From Actinoplanes utahensis (GTDB lineage: Bacteria; Actinomycetota; Actinomycetes; Mycobacteriales; Micromonosporaceae): a stretch of DNA of 64,000 nt. This document shows positions 18,220 through 26,408 of the stretch, in pieces. Location of the stretch: the NCBI RefSeq assembly GCF_016862455.1, contig NZ_BOMZ01000111.1, positions 22,368-86,367 of the forward strand, read 5' to 3'. Each line of letters opens with the position of its first letter. Positions within the stretch are counted from its first letter, which is position 1. A model generated the notes under the pieces. It saw only the letters and a list, made by a program, of their open reading frames with translations. It was not told the DNA's origin and did not search any database. Made by a program: the position numbers and the translations under genes.

Positions 18220-18601
18220 TACGGGTGTCGCCCGAAAGGGGCCGACCGGAATTATGGCATCCCCCGATCGGCTCGCAGAGGTGCCCTTTAAGCACCGACG
18301 ACAACGCTGTGAAATCACTTGTTCACGCTACGAGATCACGCTCTCCGGCGACCCTGAGAATTATTCTCGCCGCTGTTGTCCAAGGGCTAAAGGCAGTGAG
18401 TATTATTCCGCCTTACCTGGCGTCCCAATCGGCGTTGATCAATACAGAGGGTGATCGGCGGCTGATGGTCCGTCTCGAACGCGAACGCAGCGGAGGACCG
18501 TTGAGACCAAGTGTCCCGGAAAATTCTGCCCCGGCTTTGATCCCGGCGGGGCTCCCCGGCCGTATCTCAGGCGACGGGGAAGGGTCCGGGCGGAGGTATC
18601 G

Positions 18602-19279
18602 ATGCATGCGGTGGCCGAGGATCGGCTCGCGCCGGAGAGGGTGCGCGTGATGGCACGGCAATCCGGTGGTAGGTGGCAGGCTCTCGACGGTGGCAACCAC
18701 CGTGACGAGGGCACGGTGATCCCGCGGCAGGGTCCGCGGCACGGCGCCGCTCCGAGCAGTGCTCCCAGCCACGAGGACACCCTCGTGAAGATGCTCTACG
18801 AGGAGCACGCGGGGCCGCTGCTGATGTTCGTGCTGCGGCTGACCGGCGGTGACCGGCAGCGTGCGGAGGACATCGTGCAGGAGACGCTGCTGCGTGCCTG
18901 GCGCAACGCGCACCGCCTGGGCGCCCAGGGGCAGCAGTCGCTGCGTCCCTGGCTCGTCACGGTGGCCCGCCGGATCGCCATCGACGAGCATCGCAGCGCG
19001 AGCGCCCGCCCCGCCGAGACGTATGATCGGGAGCTGGAGAGCTTCCCGACGACGTCCGACGAGACCGACAAGGTCCTGCAGTCGATGACCGTGTCGGACG
19101 CGCTCCGGCAGCTCAGCCATTCGCACCGGGAGATCCTGATCGAGACGTACTTCCGCGGTCGCACCGTCCCGGAGGCCGCCGAGTCGCTGAACCTGCCGCT
19201 CGGCACGGCCAAGTCGCGGGTGTACTACGCGCTGCGTGCGCTGCGTACGGCGCTGCAGCAGCGGGGGGTGACGGAATGA
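18602..19279 (+). CDS. ECF RNA polymerase sigma factor (SigK/SigL-like)
   Basis: 225 residues; the ATG at 18602 has GGAGG five bases upstream. After a basic, poorly conserved leader of about 55 residues comes region 2 (LYEEHAGPLLMFVLRLTGG, AEDIVQETLLRAWRN, LRPWLVTVARRIAIDEHR). Region 4 follows near the C-terminus, with a helix-turn-helix in RTVPEAAESLNLPLGTAKSRVYYALRALR. It overlaps the anti-sigma gene by four bases. The arrangement, with a membrane zinc anti-sigma and exported proteins downstream, resembles SigK/SigL-type (ECF19) envelope-stress systems. The inducing signal is unknown. Confidence 0.93.
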   Translation: MHAVAEDRLAPERVRVMARQSGGRWQALDGGNHRDEGTVIPRQGPRHGAAPSSAPSHEDTLVKMLYEEHAGPLLMFVLRLTGGDRQRAEDIVQETLLRAWRNAHRLGAQGQQSLRPWLVTVARRIAIDEHRSASARPAETYDRELESFPTTSDETDKVLQSMTVSDALRQLSHSHREILIETYFRGRTVPEAAESLNLPLGTAKSRVYYALRALRTALQQRGVTE

Positions 19280-20055
19280 CACAGGACCAGCAGCACTACG
19301 ACGTCGCGTCGTACGCGCTCGGCATCCTGGACGACCGGGACGCCGCCCGGTTCGAGGACCATCTCATCGACTGCGCCCAGTGTGCGTACGAGCTGGAGTC
19401 GTTCGTCCAGGTGGCGGACGTCCTCTCGACCGTCGACGGGGAGGCCTTCGAGGCCGCCGAACGGGCCGAGCGGGACGGTCAGGTGCTGCACAAGATGCTC
19501 GGCGAGGTCGGCGCGGAGCGGCAGCGGGCCAACAGCCGCCGCCTCTACTCGCTGGCCGCCGCCGTGGTCGTCTTCGCGATGCTGTCGATCGGCGCGCTGT
19601 TCGCCGGCGGCAAGTGGCTCGGCCCCGACGAGCCCCGGAACTCGCCGGACACCACGGCCCGCGGCTCCAGCGAGATCGAGCCGCTGCCGAACCTCGACGG
19701 CCCGGGCGTCGGCGGCACCAAGCTGCCCGGCGACAACCTGGCCGGCACCGACAACCGGACCAATGTGGCCGCCGCGGTCGGCCTGCTGCAGAAGGACTGG
19801 GGCACCCAGGTGTCCTTCATGCTCACCGGCATCAAGGGGCCGAAGAAGTGCGCCCTCGTGCTGGTGCGCACCGACGGGACCTCGGAGAAGGTCGCCGACT
19901 GGACCGTCACCGAGGCCGGGTGGGGCACCGCCGCCAACCCGAACGCGCTGATGCTCCAGGCGATCACCGCGACCCCGCGCAAGGAGATCGCGCACGTGCG
20001 GGTGCAGGAGATCACCGCGAGTGGCGCGGGCGAGACTCTGGTCAGCCTTCCGTAA
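19276..20055 (+). CDS. Transmembrane zinc-binding anti-sigma factor
   Basis: 259 residues. The cytoplasmic part holds the zinc anti-sigma signature: His7, then H29-x3-C33-x2-C36 in HLIDCAQC. One membrane helix spans about 91-111. The remaining 145 residues lie outside the cell and resemble the extracytoplasmic domain of RskA-type anti-sigma factors. It should hold the upstream sigma factor inactive until the outer domain is cleaved or the zinc site is oxidised. It is followed by a strong terminator, so sigma and anti-sigma form a two-gene unit. Confidence 0.92.
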   Translation: MTQDQQHYDVASYALGILDDRDAARFEDHLIDCAQCAYELESFVQVADVLSTVDGEAFEAAERAERDGQVLHKMLGEVGAERQRANSRRLYSLAAAVVVFAMLSIGALFAGGKWLGPDEPRNSPDTTARGSSEIEPLPNLDGPGVGGTKLPGDNLAGTDNRTNVAAAVGLLQKDWGTQVSFMLTGIKGPKKCALVLVRTDGTSEKVADWTVTEAGWGTAANPNALMLQAITATPRKEIAHVRVQEITASGAGETLVSLP

Positions 20056-20071
20056 CCGTCCGAACACGAGA

Positions 20072-20105
20072 ATGGCCCGGCCGCGTCAGCGGCCGGGCCA
20101 TTTTT
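20072..20105 (+). terminator. Rho-independent terminator
   Basis: Stem TGGCCCGGCCGC (20073-20084) with GCGGCCGGGCCA (20089-20100), a four-base loop and a run of five to six T. The best intrinsic terminator in the window. Confidence 0.93.
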
Positions 20106-20145
20106 GCCTGGAGGATCTTACTTTTACGTACGCGACGGCCGGAAG

Positions 20146-20192
20146 GTTCAACCGAAAAATCATTGATTTGATCCACCCGAATGTTCAACCGA
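20146..20192 (+). promoter_or_regulatory. Direct repeat GTTCAACCGA upstream of the lipoprotein gene
   Basis: Two copies, 20146-20155 and 20183-20192, starting 37 bases apart in an AT-richer promoter region. They could be binding sites or an ECF -35 element; no matching copy was found upstream of the sigma gene. Confidence 0.3.
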
Positions 20193-20258
20193 CTTCGCAC
20201 CCTCTCCGTACTACTGCCCGGAAATGGCCAAAGCCATGACATAGCCGGGAGGGGCCAC

Positions 20259-20969
20259 GTGGTACCGGAGAAGCGAAAGTGGAAGGTCGTTGGAGCAGCA
20301 CTGGCGGCGGGGCTGGCCCTGTCGGCGTGTGCCCCGACCGGATACACCGCGGCCGACTACGGCAACGCCGCCGAGCCCGCGTCCAACGACGTCGCGGCCA
20401 CGCCGGGCGCGACCGCCGGGGCAGAGGCCGAGGCCGACCCCACCGCCGAGGCGACGGCGCCGGCCGCACCGGCCGGCGGCGGCGAGGCGAACACCGCAGA
20501 GATCAGTGACGAGCTGGCCACCACGGAGCTCAACGCCGCGAAGGTCGCCCGGATGGGCACCACCGTCCAGGACGAGGACGGCTTCGTGCTGTACCGGTTC
20601 GACGACGACGGGGACGACCCGGCGAAGTCGAACTGCAACGGCGACTGCGCCAAGGTGTGGCCGCCCGCGTACACCAACGACGGCGAGCCCACCCTCAAGG
20701 GCGTCAACAAGGCCCTGGTCGGCACGGTGACCCGGGCGGACGGCACCAAGCAGCTGACCCTCAAGGGCTGGCCGCTCTACCGCTACATCGGCGACAAGAA
20801 GCCGGGTCAGTGGAAGGGCCAGAACGTCGGCGGCAAGTGGTTCGTGATCCAGCCGAACGGCGCGAAGAACCTCACCTGTCTCCCCGCCGTCTCGAAGGCG
20901 GTCGCTCCGCCCGCCGACGACAGCTCCGGCGCGGCCGGCAGCGACTCGAGCGGCGACATCAGCTACTGA
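20259..20969 (+). CDS. Secreted-repeat lipoprotein (Lipoprotein_15/COG4315 family)
   Basis: 236 residues from a GTG at 20259 with GGGAGGGG just upstream; earlier in-frame codons give a poor signal. KRKWKVVGAALAAGLALSAC is a lipoprotein signal with lipobox LSAC. An Ala/Glu/Pro-rich linker follows, then two family repeats with the YxY/FxxD signature: GFVLYRFDDDGDDP with NCNGDCAKVWPP, and GWPLYRYIGDKKPGQWKGQ. The cysteine-tryptophan motif is typical of this family, whose biochemical role is unknown. Placed between the anti-sigma terminator and the DUF4142 gene, it is a likely sigma target. Confidence 0.85.
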   Translation: MVPEKRKWKVVGAALAAGLALSACAPTGYTAADYGNAAEPASNDVAATPGATAGAEAEADPTAEATAPAAPAGGGEANTAEISDELATTELNAAKVARMGTTVQDEDGFVLYRFDDDGDDPAKSNCNGDCAKVWPPAYTNDGEPTLKGVNKALVGTVTRADGTKQLTLKGWPLYRYIGDKKPGQWKGQNVGGKWFVIQPNGAKNLTCLPAVSKAVAPPADDSSGAAGSDSSGDISY

Positions 20970-21001
20970 ATCGGCACAGGCACCGGAAGTTGGAGGACAA
21001 G

Positions 21002-21778
21002 ATGCAGACCCGCCGTATCCCCCGATGGCTGGTCGGAACCCTGGCACTGGCATGCGCGTTCCTGATGACGCCGGCCGGGGTGGCTCACGCCGACGAACCT
21101 GTGCCCGTGCCGCCGAACACCGGCCTGACCGACACCGGGAACGGCGTCATCAGCGCCGCGGACCGGGACTTCGTCGTCAAGGTGCGGCTCGCCGGGCTCT
21201 GGGAGGTCCCGGCCGGCAACATGGCGCAGGAGAAGTCGGACAACGCGAACGTCGCGAAGATCGGCAAGGCCATCGCCGCTCAGCACGTCGCTCTCGACAA
21301 CCTGACCATCGCCGCGGCCAAGAAGCTGGGCATCAGCCTGCCGAACAAGCCGAACGGCGACCAGCAGGCCTGGCTCAACGAGATGAAGACGGCGCCCACC
21401 GCGCGTCAGTTCGAGCAGCTCTTCATCGACCGGCTGCGGTCCGCCCACGGCAAGATCTTCCCGGCCATCGCCACGATCCGCGCCACCACGCGCAACGACA
21501 CGGTCCGCAAGCTCGCGCAGCAGACCAACCAGTTCGTGATGACGCACATGACCCTGCTGGAGAGCAGCGGCATCGTCGACTACGCCGCGCTGCCCACGGC
21601 CCCGGCTCCGGCCGCCGCCGCGGGGCTCGGACCGGTCGCCATCGACAACCAGATGCTCGTGGCAGCCGAAAAGGGCGAGAACATGCCCGGACTCAGCAAC
21701 ACCGTGATCCTGTTGGTCCTCGCTGCCGCGCTGGTGGTCGGGGTCGTAACGACCATGCGCATCTTCCGCGCGCGGTAA
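21002..21778 (+). CDS. Exported DUF4142 protein with C-terminal membrane anchor
   Basis: 258 residues; GGAGG precedes the ATG. The N-terminal signal peptide (cleavage after VAHA, about residue 34) is followed by a DUF4142 four-helix, ferritin-like domain: SAADRDFVVKVRLAGLWEV, KIGKAIAAQHVALDN and RQFEQLFIDRLRSAHGKIFP. A second hydrophobic segment (about 230-252) ending in RAR anchors the C-terminus. The domain would face outward. It follows the lipoprotein by 32 bases and probably shares its transcript. Molecular function unknown. Confidence 0.85.
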   Translation: MQTRRIPRWLVGTLALACAFLMTPAGVAHADEPVPVPPNTGLTDTGNGVISAADRDFVVKVRLAGLWEVPAGNMAQEKSDNANVAKIGKAIAAQHVALDNLTIAAAKKLGISLPNKPNGDQQAWLNEMKTAPTARQFEQLFIDRLRSAHGKIFPAIATIRATTRNDTVRKLAQQTNQFVMTHMTLLESSGIVDYAALPTAPAPAAAAGLGPVAIDNQMLVAAEKGENMPGLSNTVILLVLAAALVVGVVTTMRIFRAR

Positions 21779-21815
21779 GTCGAATCGCCCACGGCGACGA
21801 AGAAAGGTGTCACCC

Positions 21816-23054
21816 ATGCGAAGGTCCAAGTACCGCCGCGCCAATTCTCCGACTTGGTTCAGCGGTCGGCGCCGCGTCATCGCCATCGCCGCAGCGTCTG
21901 CGGCTGCGTTCGCCGGCGTAGTGACCGTCACGCAGATCTCCAACGCGGCCACCGAGAGTGACCAGGTCACCGACCGGGCCCTCGCCGCGTGCGACGATCT
22001 GGCGGCGCCCAAGTCGGCCAAGCTCTCCACTCAGACCCGCAAGGGTACGTACACCACGAACAACGGCCAGGTCACGCAGCACGCGGACGACGGCGCCGGC
22101 GACGTGGCCTCGACGGCGGACGTGCGCGCCCGCTGCCGCGAGTGGGTGCTGCAGAACGTCTCGGCCGAGGGAACCGCCCAGGCGGAGACCCTGGCCCGGC
22201 GTAACCGTGGCAACAACGGCGGCGGCAACAACAATGGCGGCCAGAACGGCGGCCAGAACGGCGGCCAGAACGGCGGCCAGAACGGCGGGCAGCAGCCCAG
22301 CGCCGCGCCGTCCGACCCGGCGGCCAGCGAGCCCGCCGAGGACGGCCAGAACCAGGGTGGCGGTGACCAGAACCAGGGCGGTGGCGGTCAGAACCAGGGC
22401 GGTGGCGGTCAGAACCAGGGCGGTGGCGGCCAGAACAACGGTGGCGGCCAGAACAACGGTGGCGGCCAGAACAACGGCGGCGGCCAGGCGACCACTCCGC
22501 CGCCCGGCGCCGGCCTCGGCATCCTGACCAACAGCTGTGAGGACTCCGACCTGGAGGCGCACGACGGCTTCCAGCGCGGCAACCGGTGTGTCTCGACCGA
22601 GTTCGGTGAGGTCGGCGCGGCCGCCAACAACCCGACCCTGCTGATCACCAACGCTCCCCGCCAGGTCAACCGGAACCAGCCGTTCACCCTGCAGGTGAGC
22701 ACCCGGAACCTGATCCGGGACCGGTTCCTCGCGGCCGGCCAGGGCGGTTACTACGTGGAGTCCAGCGTGCTTCAGGGCGGCCTGGTCCGCGGTCACTTCC
22801 ACACCGCGTGCCGGATCCTGGACAGCCAGAACCAGGCGCCCGCCCCGGACCCGGTCCCGGCGTTCTTCGTCGCGACCGAGGACAGCCGCGGCGGCGCCCA
22901 GCCGGACACCGTCGCCATCCAGGTGCCGGGTCTGCCCCAGTCGGGCACCTTCCAGTGTTCTTCGTGGGCCGGTGACGGCTCGCACCGTACGCCGATGATG
23001 GAGCGCGCCAACCAGACGCCTGCCTTCGACTCCGTTCGGATCCGCGTCCGCTGA
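21816..23054 (+). CDS. Secreted protein with Gln/Asn/Gly repeat linker
   Basis: 412 residues; ATG chosen at 21816 because AGAAAGG lies eight bases upstream. An N-terminal membrane/signal segment (about 20-45) is followed by a helical region. A low-complexity linker comes next: GGQN units, then QNQGGGG and QNNGGG units (about residues 135-225). The C-terminal 180-residue domain (LGILTNSCEDSDLEAHDGFQRG ...) has four cysteines that could form disulfides and a mainly beta pattern. I do not recognise the domain. It lies 37 bases after the DUF4142 gene, completing a run of three exported proteins. The linker suggests wall-associated display. Confidence 0.8.
   Translation: MRRSKYRRANSPTWFSGRRRVIAIAAASAAAFAGVVTVTQISNAATESDQVTDRALAACDDLAAPKSAKLSTQTRKGTYTTNNGQVTQHADDGAGDVASTADVRARCREWVLQNVSAEGTAQAETLARRNRGNNGGGNNNGGQNGGQNGGQNGGQNGGQQPSAAPSDPAASEPAEDGQNQGGGDQNQGGGGQNQGGGGQNQGGGGQNNGGGQNNGGGQNNGGGQATTPPPGAGLGILTNSCEDSDLEAHDGFQRGNRCVSTEFGEVGAAANNPTLLITNAPRQVNRNQPFTLQVSTRNLIRDRFLAAGQGGYYVESSVLQGGLVRGHFHTACRILDSQNQAPAPDPVPAFFVATEDSRGGAQPDTVAIQVPGLPQSGTFQCSSWAGDGSHRTPMMERANQTPAFDSVRIRVR
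22236..22283 (+). repeat. Four 12-bp GGCGGCCAGAAC repeats (Gly-Gly-Gln-Asn)
   Basis: Four perfect in-frame units in the linker of the secreted protein, plus a decayed fifth. Prone to slippage. Confidence 0.92.
22346..22487 (+). repeat. 21-bp and 18-bp repeats encoding QNQGGGG / QNNGGG
   Basis: About four QNQGGG(G/D) units followed by three QNNGGG units, continuing the linker. The units differ by few synonymous changes. Confidence 0.9.
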
Positions 23055-23252
23055 TCGTGGAGCCGGCCCGCCGCTGAGGCCGGGAACGAGCCGGTCCGAG
23101 GATCCACGCGTCCCGGACCGGGCCCCCCGACGTTCCCGTCCCGCGTCCTTCCCCCTGCCGGACGCGCAGGTGGCGGACCGCCCGGCCACCACCGGGCGAC
23201 GGCTCCACCCCGGGTGACCGGATCGACTTCTCGGGTGTCCGGTCACCCGTAC

Positions 23253-23289
23253 CGATGGCCCTGACCACGGAGCATGGTCAGGGCCATCG
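23253..23289 (+). terminator. 15-bp perfect hairpin
   Basis: CGATGGCCCTGACCA (23253-23267) pairs with TGGTCAGGGCCATCG (23275-23289) around a seven-base loop. There is no T-run, but it follows the exported-protein operon and precedes the glycosylase gene. Confidence 0.7.
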
Positions 23290-23317
23290 GCGTGCCCGGC
23301 GGTGGCATAGTGGCCCG

Positions 23318-24220
23318 GTGACCGTGACCCGACGGCTGACACCACCGGAGCGCTACGCCTTCGGCGCCTCGGTGCGGCCGCTGCTGGTGCCGAAATCCGA
23401 TCCGTGCGGGCGGTACGCCGACGACGGGTTCTGGCTCGCGTTGCGTACACCGCAGGGTCCGGCTTCTCTGCACCTGGCCCGCGAAGCGGGTGATCTGATC
23501 GCGACCGGTCATGGACCGGGAGCGCGATGGGCTGTGGACCGGGCCGACGCGATCGCCGGTCTGCGCGACGACGTGAGCGGCTTCCCGGTGCTCGCCGCAC
23601 GCCATCCGCTGGTCCACCGGCTCGCCAGGACCTTTTCGGGGGTACGCCTCCCGGCCACCGGCCTGCTCTTCCCGCGTCTGCTGCGGGCGATCCTGGAGCA
23701 GAAGGTGACCGGCAAGGAGGCGCACCGGTCGTACCGGGCGATCTGCCGGCATTTCGGCGAGCCCGCCCCCGGCCCGGCCGGCCTGGTCCTGCCGCCGGAT
23801 CCGGCCGCGGTGGCCGCCGCCGCCTACTGGGAGTTCCATCCGTTCGGTGTCGAGCAGCGCCGCACCCAGGCGCTGCTGCGCGCCGCCCTGGTCGCCGACC
23901 GGCTGGAACGCTGCGCCGACGCCGCCGAGGCGACCGCCCGGATGACCGCCCTGCCCGGCATCGGCCCGTGGACGGCCGCCGAGACGGTCCGGTTCGCCTA
24001 CGGGGATTCGGACGCTGTCAGCGTCGGGGACTTCCACATCCCGAACACGGTCGCCTACGCCCTGGCCGGTGAGGCTCGCGGCACCGACGAGCGGATGCTG
24101 GAGCTGCTGGAACCGTTCCGCGGGCACCGGGGCCGGGTCTGTGACCTGTTCGCCCTGGGCGGGATCACGGCGCCGAAGTTCGGTCCCCGGATGCCGCTGC
24201 GGTCGTTCTCCCGATTCTGA
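23318..24220 (+). CDS. AlkA-type DNA-3-methyladenine glycosylase
   Basis: 300 residues from a GTG with CATAGT 12 bases upstream (leaderless layout). The C-terminal half carries the helix-hairpin-helix MTALPGIGPWTAAETVRF (about 208-226) and the catalytic Asp238 in VSVGDFHIPN, the HhH-GPD signature of enzymes that excise alkylated purines. FPRLLRAILEQKVTGKEAHRSYRAI near 130 matches the AlkA core. There is no Ada-type methyl-transfer domain. It stands alone. Base-excision specificity is inferred from family. Confidence 0.9.
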   Translation: MTVTRRLTPPERYAFGASVRPLLVPKSDPCGRYADDGFWLALRTPQGPASLHLAREAGDLIATGHGPGARWAVDRADAIAGLRDDVSGFPVLAARHPLVHRLARTFSGVRLPATGLLFPRLLRAILEQKVTGKEAHRSYRAICRHFGEPAPGPAGLVLPPDPAAVAAAAYWEFHPFGVEQRRTQALLRAALVADRLERCADAAEATARMTALPGIGPWTAAETVRFAYGDSDAVSVGDFHIPNTVAYALAGEARGTDERMLELLEPFRGHRGRVCDLFALGGITAPKFGPRMPLRSFSRF

Positions 24221-24234
24221 TCGGCTCGGCTCGC

Positions 24235-24240
24235 TAACTT
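24235..24240 (+). promoter_or_regulatory. Leaderless -10 hexamer
   Basis: TAACTT begins 13 bases before the ATG of the CNNM/CorC gene. Confidence 0.5.
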
Positions 24241-24247
24241 TGGTGAC

Positions 24248-25522
24248 ATGGAAGGCGTTTGGCCGATCTTACTGGTATTTGTTCTCATTCTGGGCAATGC
24301 CGTGTTCACCGGCAGCGAGATGGCGCTGATCTCGCTGCGGGAGGGTCAGGTGCAGCGTCTGGAGCGGGAGTCCCGGTCCGGCCGGGTGCTGGCCCGGCTC
24401 AGCCGCGACTCCAACCGCTTCCTGGCCACCATCCAGATCGGCATCACCCTGGCCGGATTCCTGGCCTCCGCGGTGGTCGCGCTCTACCTCTCCGATCCGC
24501 TCGTCGCCCGGCTGGGATTCCTCGGCACCGCGGCCGAGCCGGTCGCCACCTTCCTGGTCACCCTGCTCCTCACCTTCGTCACCCTGGTCTTCGGGGAACT
24601 CGCGCCGAAACGGATCGCGATGCAACGGGCCGAGGACTGGGCGATGCTGATGGCCCGGCCACTGGATCTGCTGTCGACCTTCTCCCGCCCGGCGGTCTGG
24701 CTGCTCGGCCGGGCCACCGACGGGGTGGTCCGGCTGGCCGGCGGCGACCCGGACGCCCGGCGCGACGAGGTCACCCCGGAGGAGATCCGCGACATGGTCG
24801 CGGCCCAGCGGGAGTTCTCCGCCGAGCAGCGGACCATCATCTCCGGAGCCTTCGAGATCGCCGACCGGATCCTGCGGGAGATCCTGGTGCCCCGCCGGGA
24901 CGTGCTCTCGCTGCCCAGCGGCCGGCCGGCGCCCGAGGCGCTGCGCACCCTGATCGACGGTGGGCACTCCCGGGCCCCGGTGATCGGCCCGGCCGGGCTG
25001 GACGACGTGATCGGCATCGTGCACCTGCGGGACCTGGTCGGGGCGGACGGGCCGGTCGACGACGTGGCCCGGCCGCCGCTGTTCCTGCCGGAGACGCTGC
25101 GGGTGTCCGACGCGCTCAAGCAGTTGCGTGCCGAGCGGCAGCCGCTCGCCCTGATCGTCGACGAGCGTGGCGCCATCGAGGGCATCGTCACCATCGAGGA
25201 CCTGGTCGAGGAGATCGTGGGGGAGATCTACGACGAGACCGACGCGGACGTCGCGGCCACCGTTCGGGAGGACGACGGGGCCCTGCTCATGCCGGGTTCG
25301 TTCCCCATCCACGACCTGCCGGACGTCGGGTTCCACGGCAACGCGCCGGAGGAGGGCGACTACACCACGGTCGCCGGGATGGTGCTGGCCCGGCTCGGGC
25401 ACATCCCGACCGAGCCGGGCGAGGTGGTGACGCTGCCCGAGTTCACCGCCGAGGTGACCGAGGTGACCGGGCGGGCGATCACCGGCCTCCGGGTGCGGGC
25501 GCTGCCCGGGGACATCGACTGA
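24248..25522 (+). CDS. CNNM/CorC-HlyC membrane protein (DUF21-CBS)
   Basis: 424 residues. Domain order is a DUF21/CNNM membrane domain with three to four helices (about 1-150, including TGSEMALISLREG and FGELAPKRIAMQ), two CBS repeats (about 205-335, VPRRDVLSLP and IVDERGAIEGIVTIEDLVEEIVGEI) and a C-terminal CorC_HlyC domain. Members are often labelled hemolysins but act in magnesium or cobalt efflux and homeostasis; CBS repeats sense adenine nucleotides. Single gene with a leaderless promoter. Substrate is inferred. Confidence 0.92.
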   Translation: MEGVWPILLVFVLILGNAVFTGSEMALISLREGQVQRLERESRSGRVLARLSRDSNRFLATIQIGITLAGFLASAVVALYLSDPLVARLGFLGTAAEPVATFLVTLLLTFVTLVFGELAPKRIAMQRAEDWAMLMARPLDLLSTFSRPAVWLLGRATDGVVRLAGGDPDARRDEVTPEEIRDMVAAQREFSAEQRTIISGAFEIADRILREILVPRRDVLSLPSGRPAPEALRTLIDGGHSRAPVIGPAGLDDVIGIVHLRDLVGADGPVDDVARPPLFLPETLRVSDALKQLRAERQPLALIVDERGAIEGIVTIEDLVEEIVGEIYDETDADVAATVREDDGALLMPGSFPIHDLPDVGFHGNAPEEGDYTTVAGMVLARLGHIPTEPGEVVTLPEFTAEVTEVTGRAITGLRVRALPGDID

Positions 25523-25555
25523 CCTCCTGTGCGACGCCGGCCCGGCCGTCGGGCA

Positions 25556-25561
25556 TAGCCT
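25556..25561 (+). promoter_or_regulatory. Leaderless -10 hexamer
   Basis: TAGCCT begins 13 bases before the ATG of the GAF gene at 25569. Confidence 0.5.
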
Positions 25562-25568
25562 GCCGTCC

Positions 25569-26135
25569 ATGACAGAGCCGTCGAACGCGTACGAGTACCT
25601 GGACCACGTCGATCCGCGGGAACGCGCCCGGCTCGCGGCCGTGCGCCGGTACCGGCTCGTCGATCAGCCGGTCGAGGACGCGTACGACCGGATCGCCTTC
25701 ATCGCGGGCGCGCTGTTCGGCACGCCCATCGCCACGGTGTCGCTCGTCGAGCAGGACCGGGTGTGGCTGGCCGCCTGTCACGGGCTGACCGGGGTGCGGC
25801 AGATCGGCAAGGAGCCCGGTCTGTGCGCCTCGGTGATCGCCCAGGACGACGTCTACGTGATCAACGACGCGGCCGTGGACCCGCGCACGCTCGAGCACCC
25901 GCTGGTCCGCGGCGAGCTGGGCCTGCGGTTCTACGCCGCCGCGCCGATCCGCACCCACGACGGGTACCGCCTCGGCACCGTCAACGTGATCGACAGCGTG
26001 CCGCGGGAGGCGGACCCGCGCCGGCTCCAGGCGCTCGAGCACCTCGCCGCGATCGTCGCCGACGAGCTGGAGCTGCGGCTCATGGTCATCCGCAGCGCCG
26101 CCGCCGAACAACGCATGCGGGAATCGGTGAACTGA
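25569..26135 (+). CDS. Single GAF-domain protein
   Basis: 188 residues. One GAF domain occupies about residues 30-170: AFIAGALFGTPIATVSLVEQDRVWLAACHG, the CASVIAQDDVYVINDAA strand-helix, and LRFYAAAPIRTHDGYRLGTVNVID. No output domain is attached; such proteins bind small ligands or act with a separate kinase or cyclase. Cys77-like residues in GLCASV are typical of the group. There is a leaderless promoter and no obvious partner. Ligand unknown. Confidence 0.85.
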   Translation: MTEPSNAYEYLDHVDPRERARLAAVRRYRLVDQPVEDAYDRIAFIAGALFGTPIATVSLVEQDRVWLAACHGLTGVRQIGKEPGLCASVIAQDDVYVINDAAVDPRTLEHPLVRGELGLRFYAAAPIRTHDGYRLGTVNVIDSVPREADPRRLQALEHLAAIVADELELRLMVIRSAAAEQRMRESVN

Positions 26136-26161
26136 TCGTCCGGGCTGGGTAATACAGCGGC

Positions 26162-26365
26162 ATGTTCATCTGGAGTTTCGTCCGCCGTGCCGTCCTGACC
26201 GCCGTCCTCGTCCCGCTCGGCGTCGCCGGAGCCCGCAGGCTCAGCGACACCGTCGAGCGCCGGCGGGGCCCGAACAACCGTGCGTCCCGGCTGCTGCGGC
26301 AGGGCGCCGACACCGCGCAGACCCTGTTCGGCCGGAAGAAGAAGCGCCGCTTCGGCTTCCTGTGA
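26162..26365 (+). CDS. Small basic protein with one hydrophobic segment
   Basis: 67 residues. A hydrophobic stretch FIWSFVRRAVLTAVLVPLGV at the N-terminus could insert in the membrane, followed by a strongly basic tail ending RKKKRRFGFL. TAATAC lies 12 bases before the ATG, matching the leaderless pattern of neighbours. The basic tail could bind phospholipid or nucleic acid. No family recognised. It lies 26 bases after the GAF gene and 43 before the lipid kinase. Confidence 0.65.
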   Translation: MFIWSFVRRAVLTAVLVPLGVAGARRLSDTVERRRGPNNRASRLLRQGADTAQTLFGRKKKRRFGFL

Positions 26366-26408
26366 AGCCGGGTTTGATGCGAACCGCTGACCGGGTAACG
26401 GCGGCGAC

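Larger units (their letters stand above)
17839..18601. other. 763-base non-coding stretch
   Basis: No frame here has recognisable protein content. It holds three GTGTGG-stem hairpins (17856-17986), a LacI-type palindrome (18206-18219), and a segment at about 18260-18470 that is visibly less GC-rich than its surroundings. That segment contains a small GGTGC/GCACC stem-loop (18281-18297). The last part is the leader of the ECF sigma gene. An unannotated small RNA or long regulated leader is possible, but no known riboswitch was recognised. Confidence 0.6.

Noticed and set aside
18260..18601. Riboswitch (for example c-di-AMP type) or small gene before the sigma factor
   Set aside because: Only one small stem-loop was visible and no conserved core of a known class could be matched; the open frame across it has no protein-like pattern.
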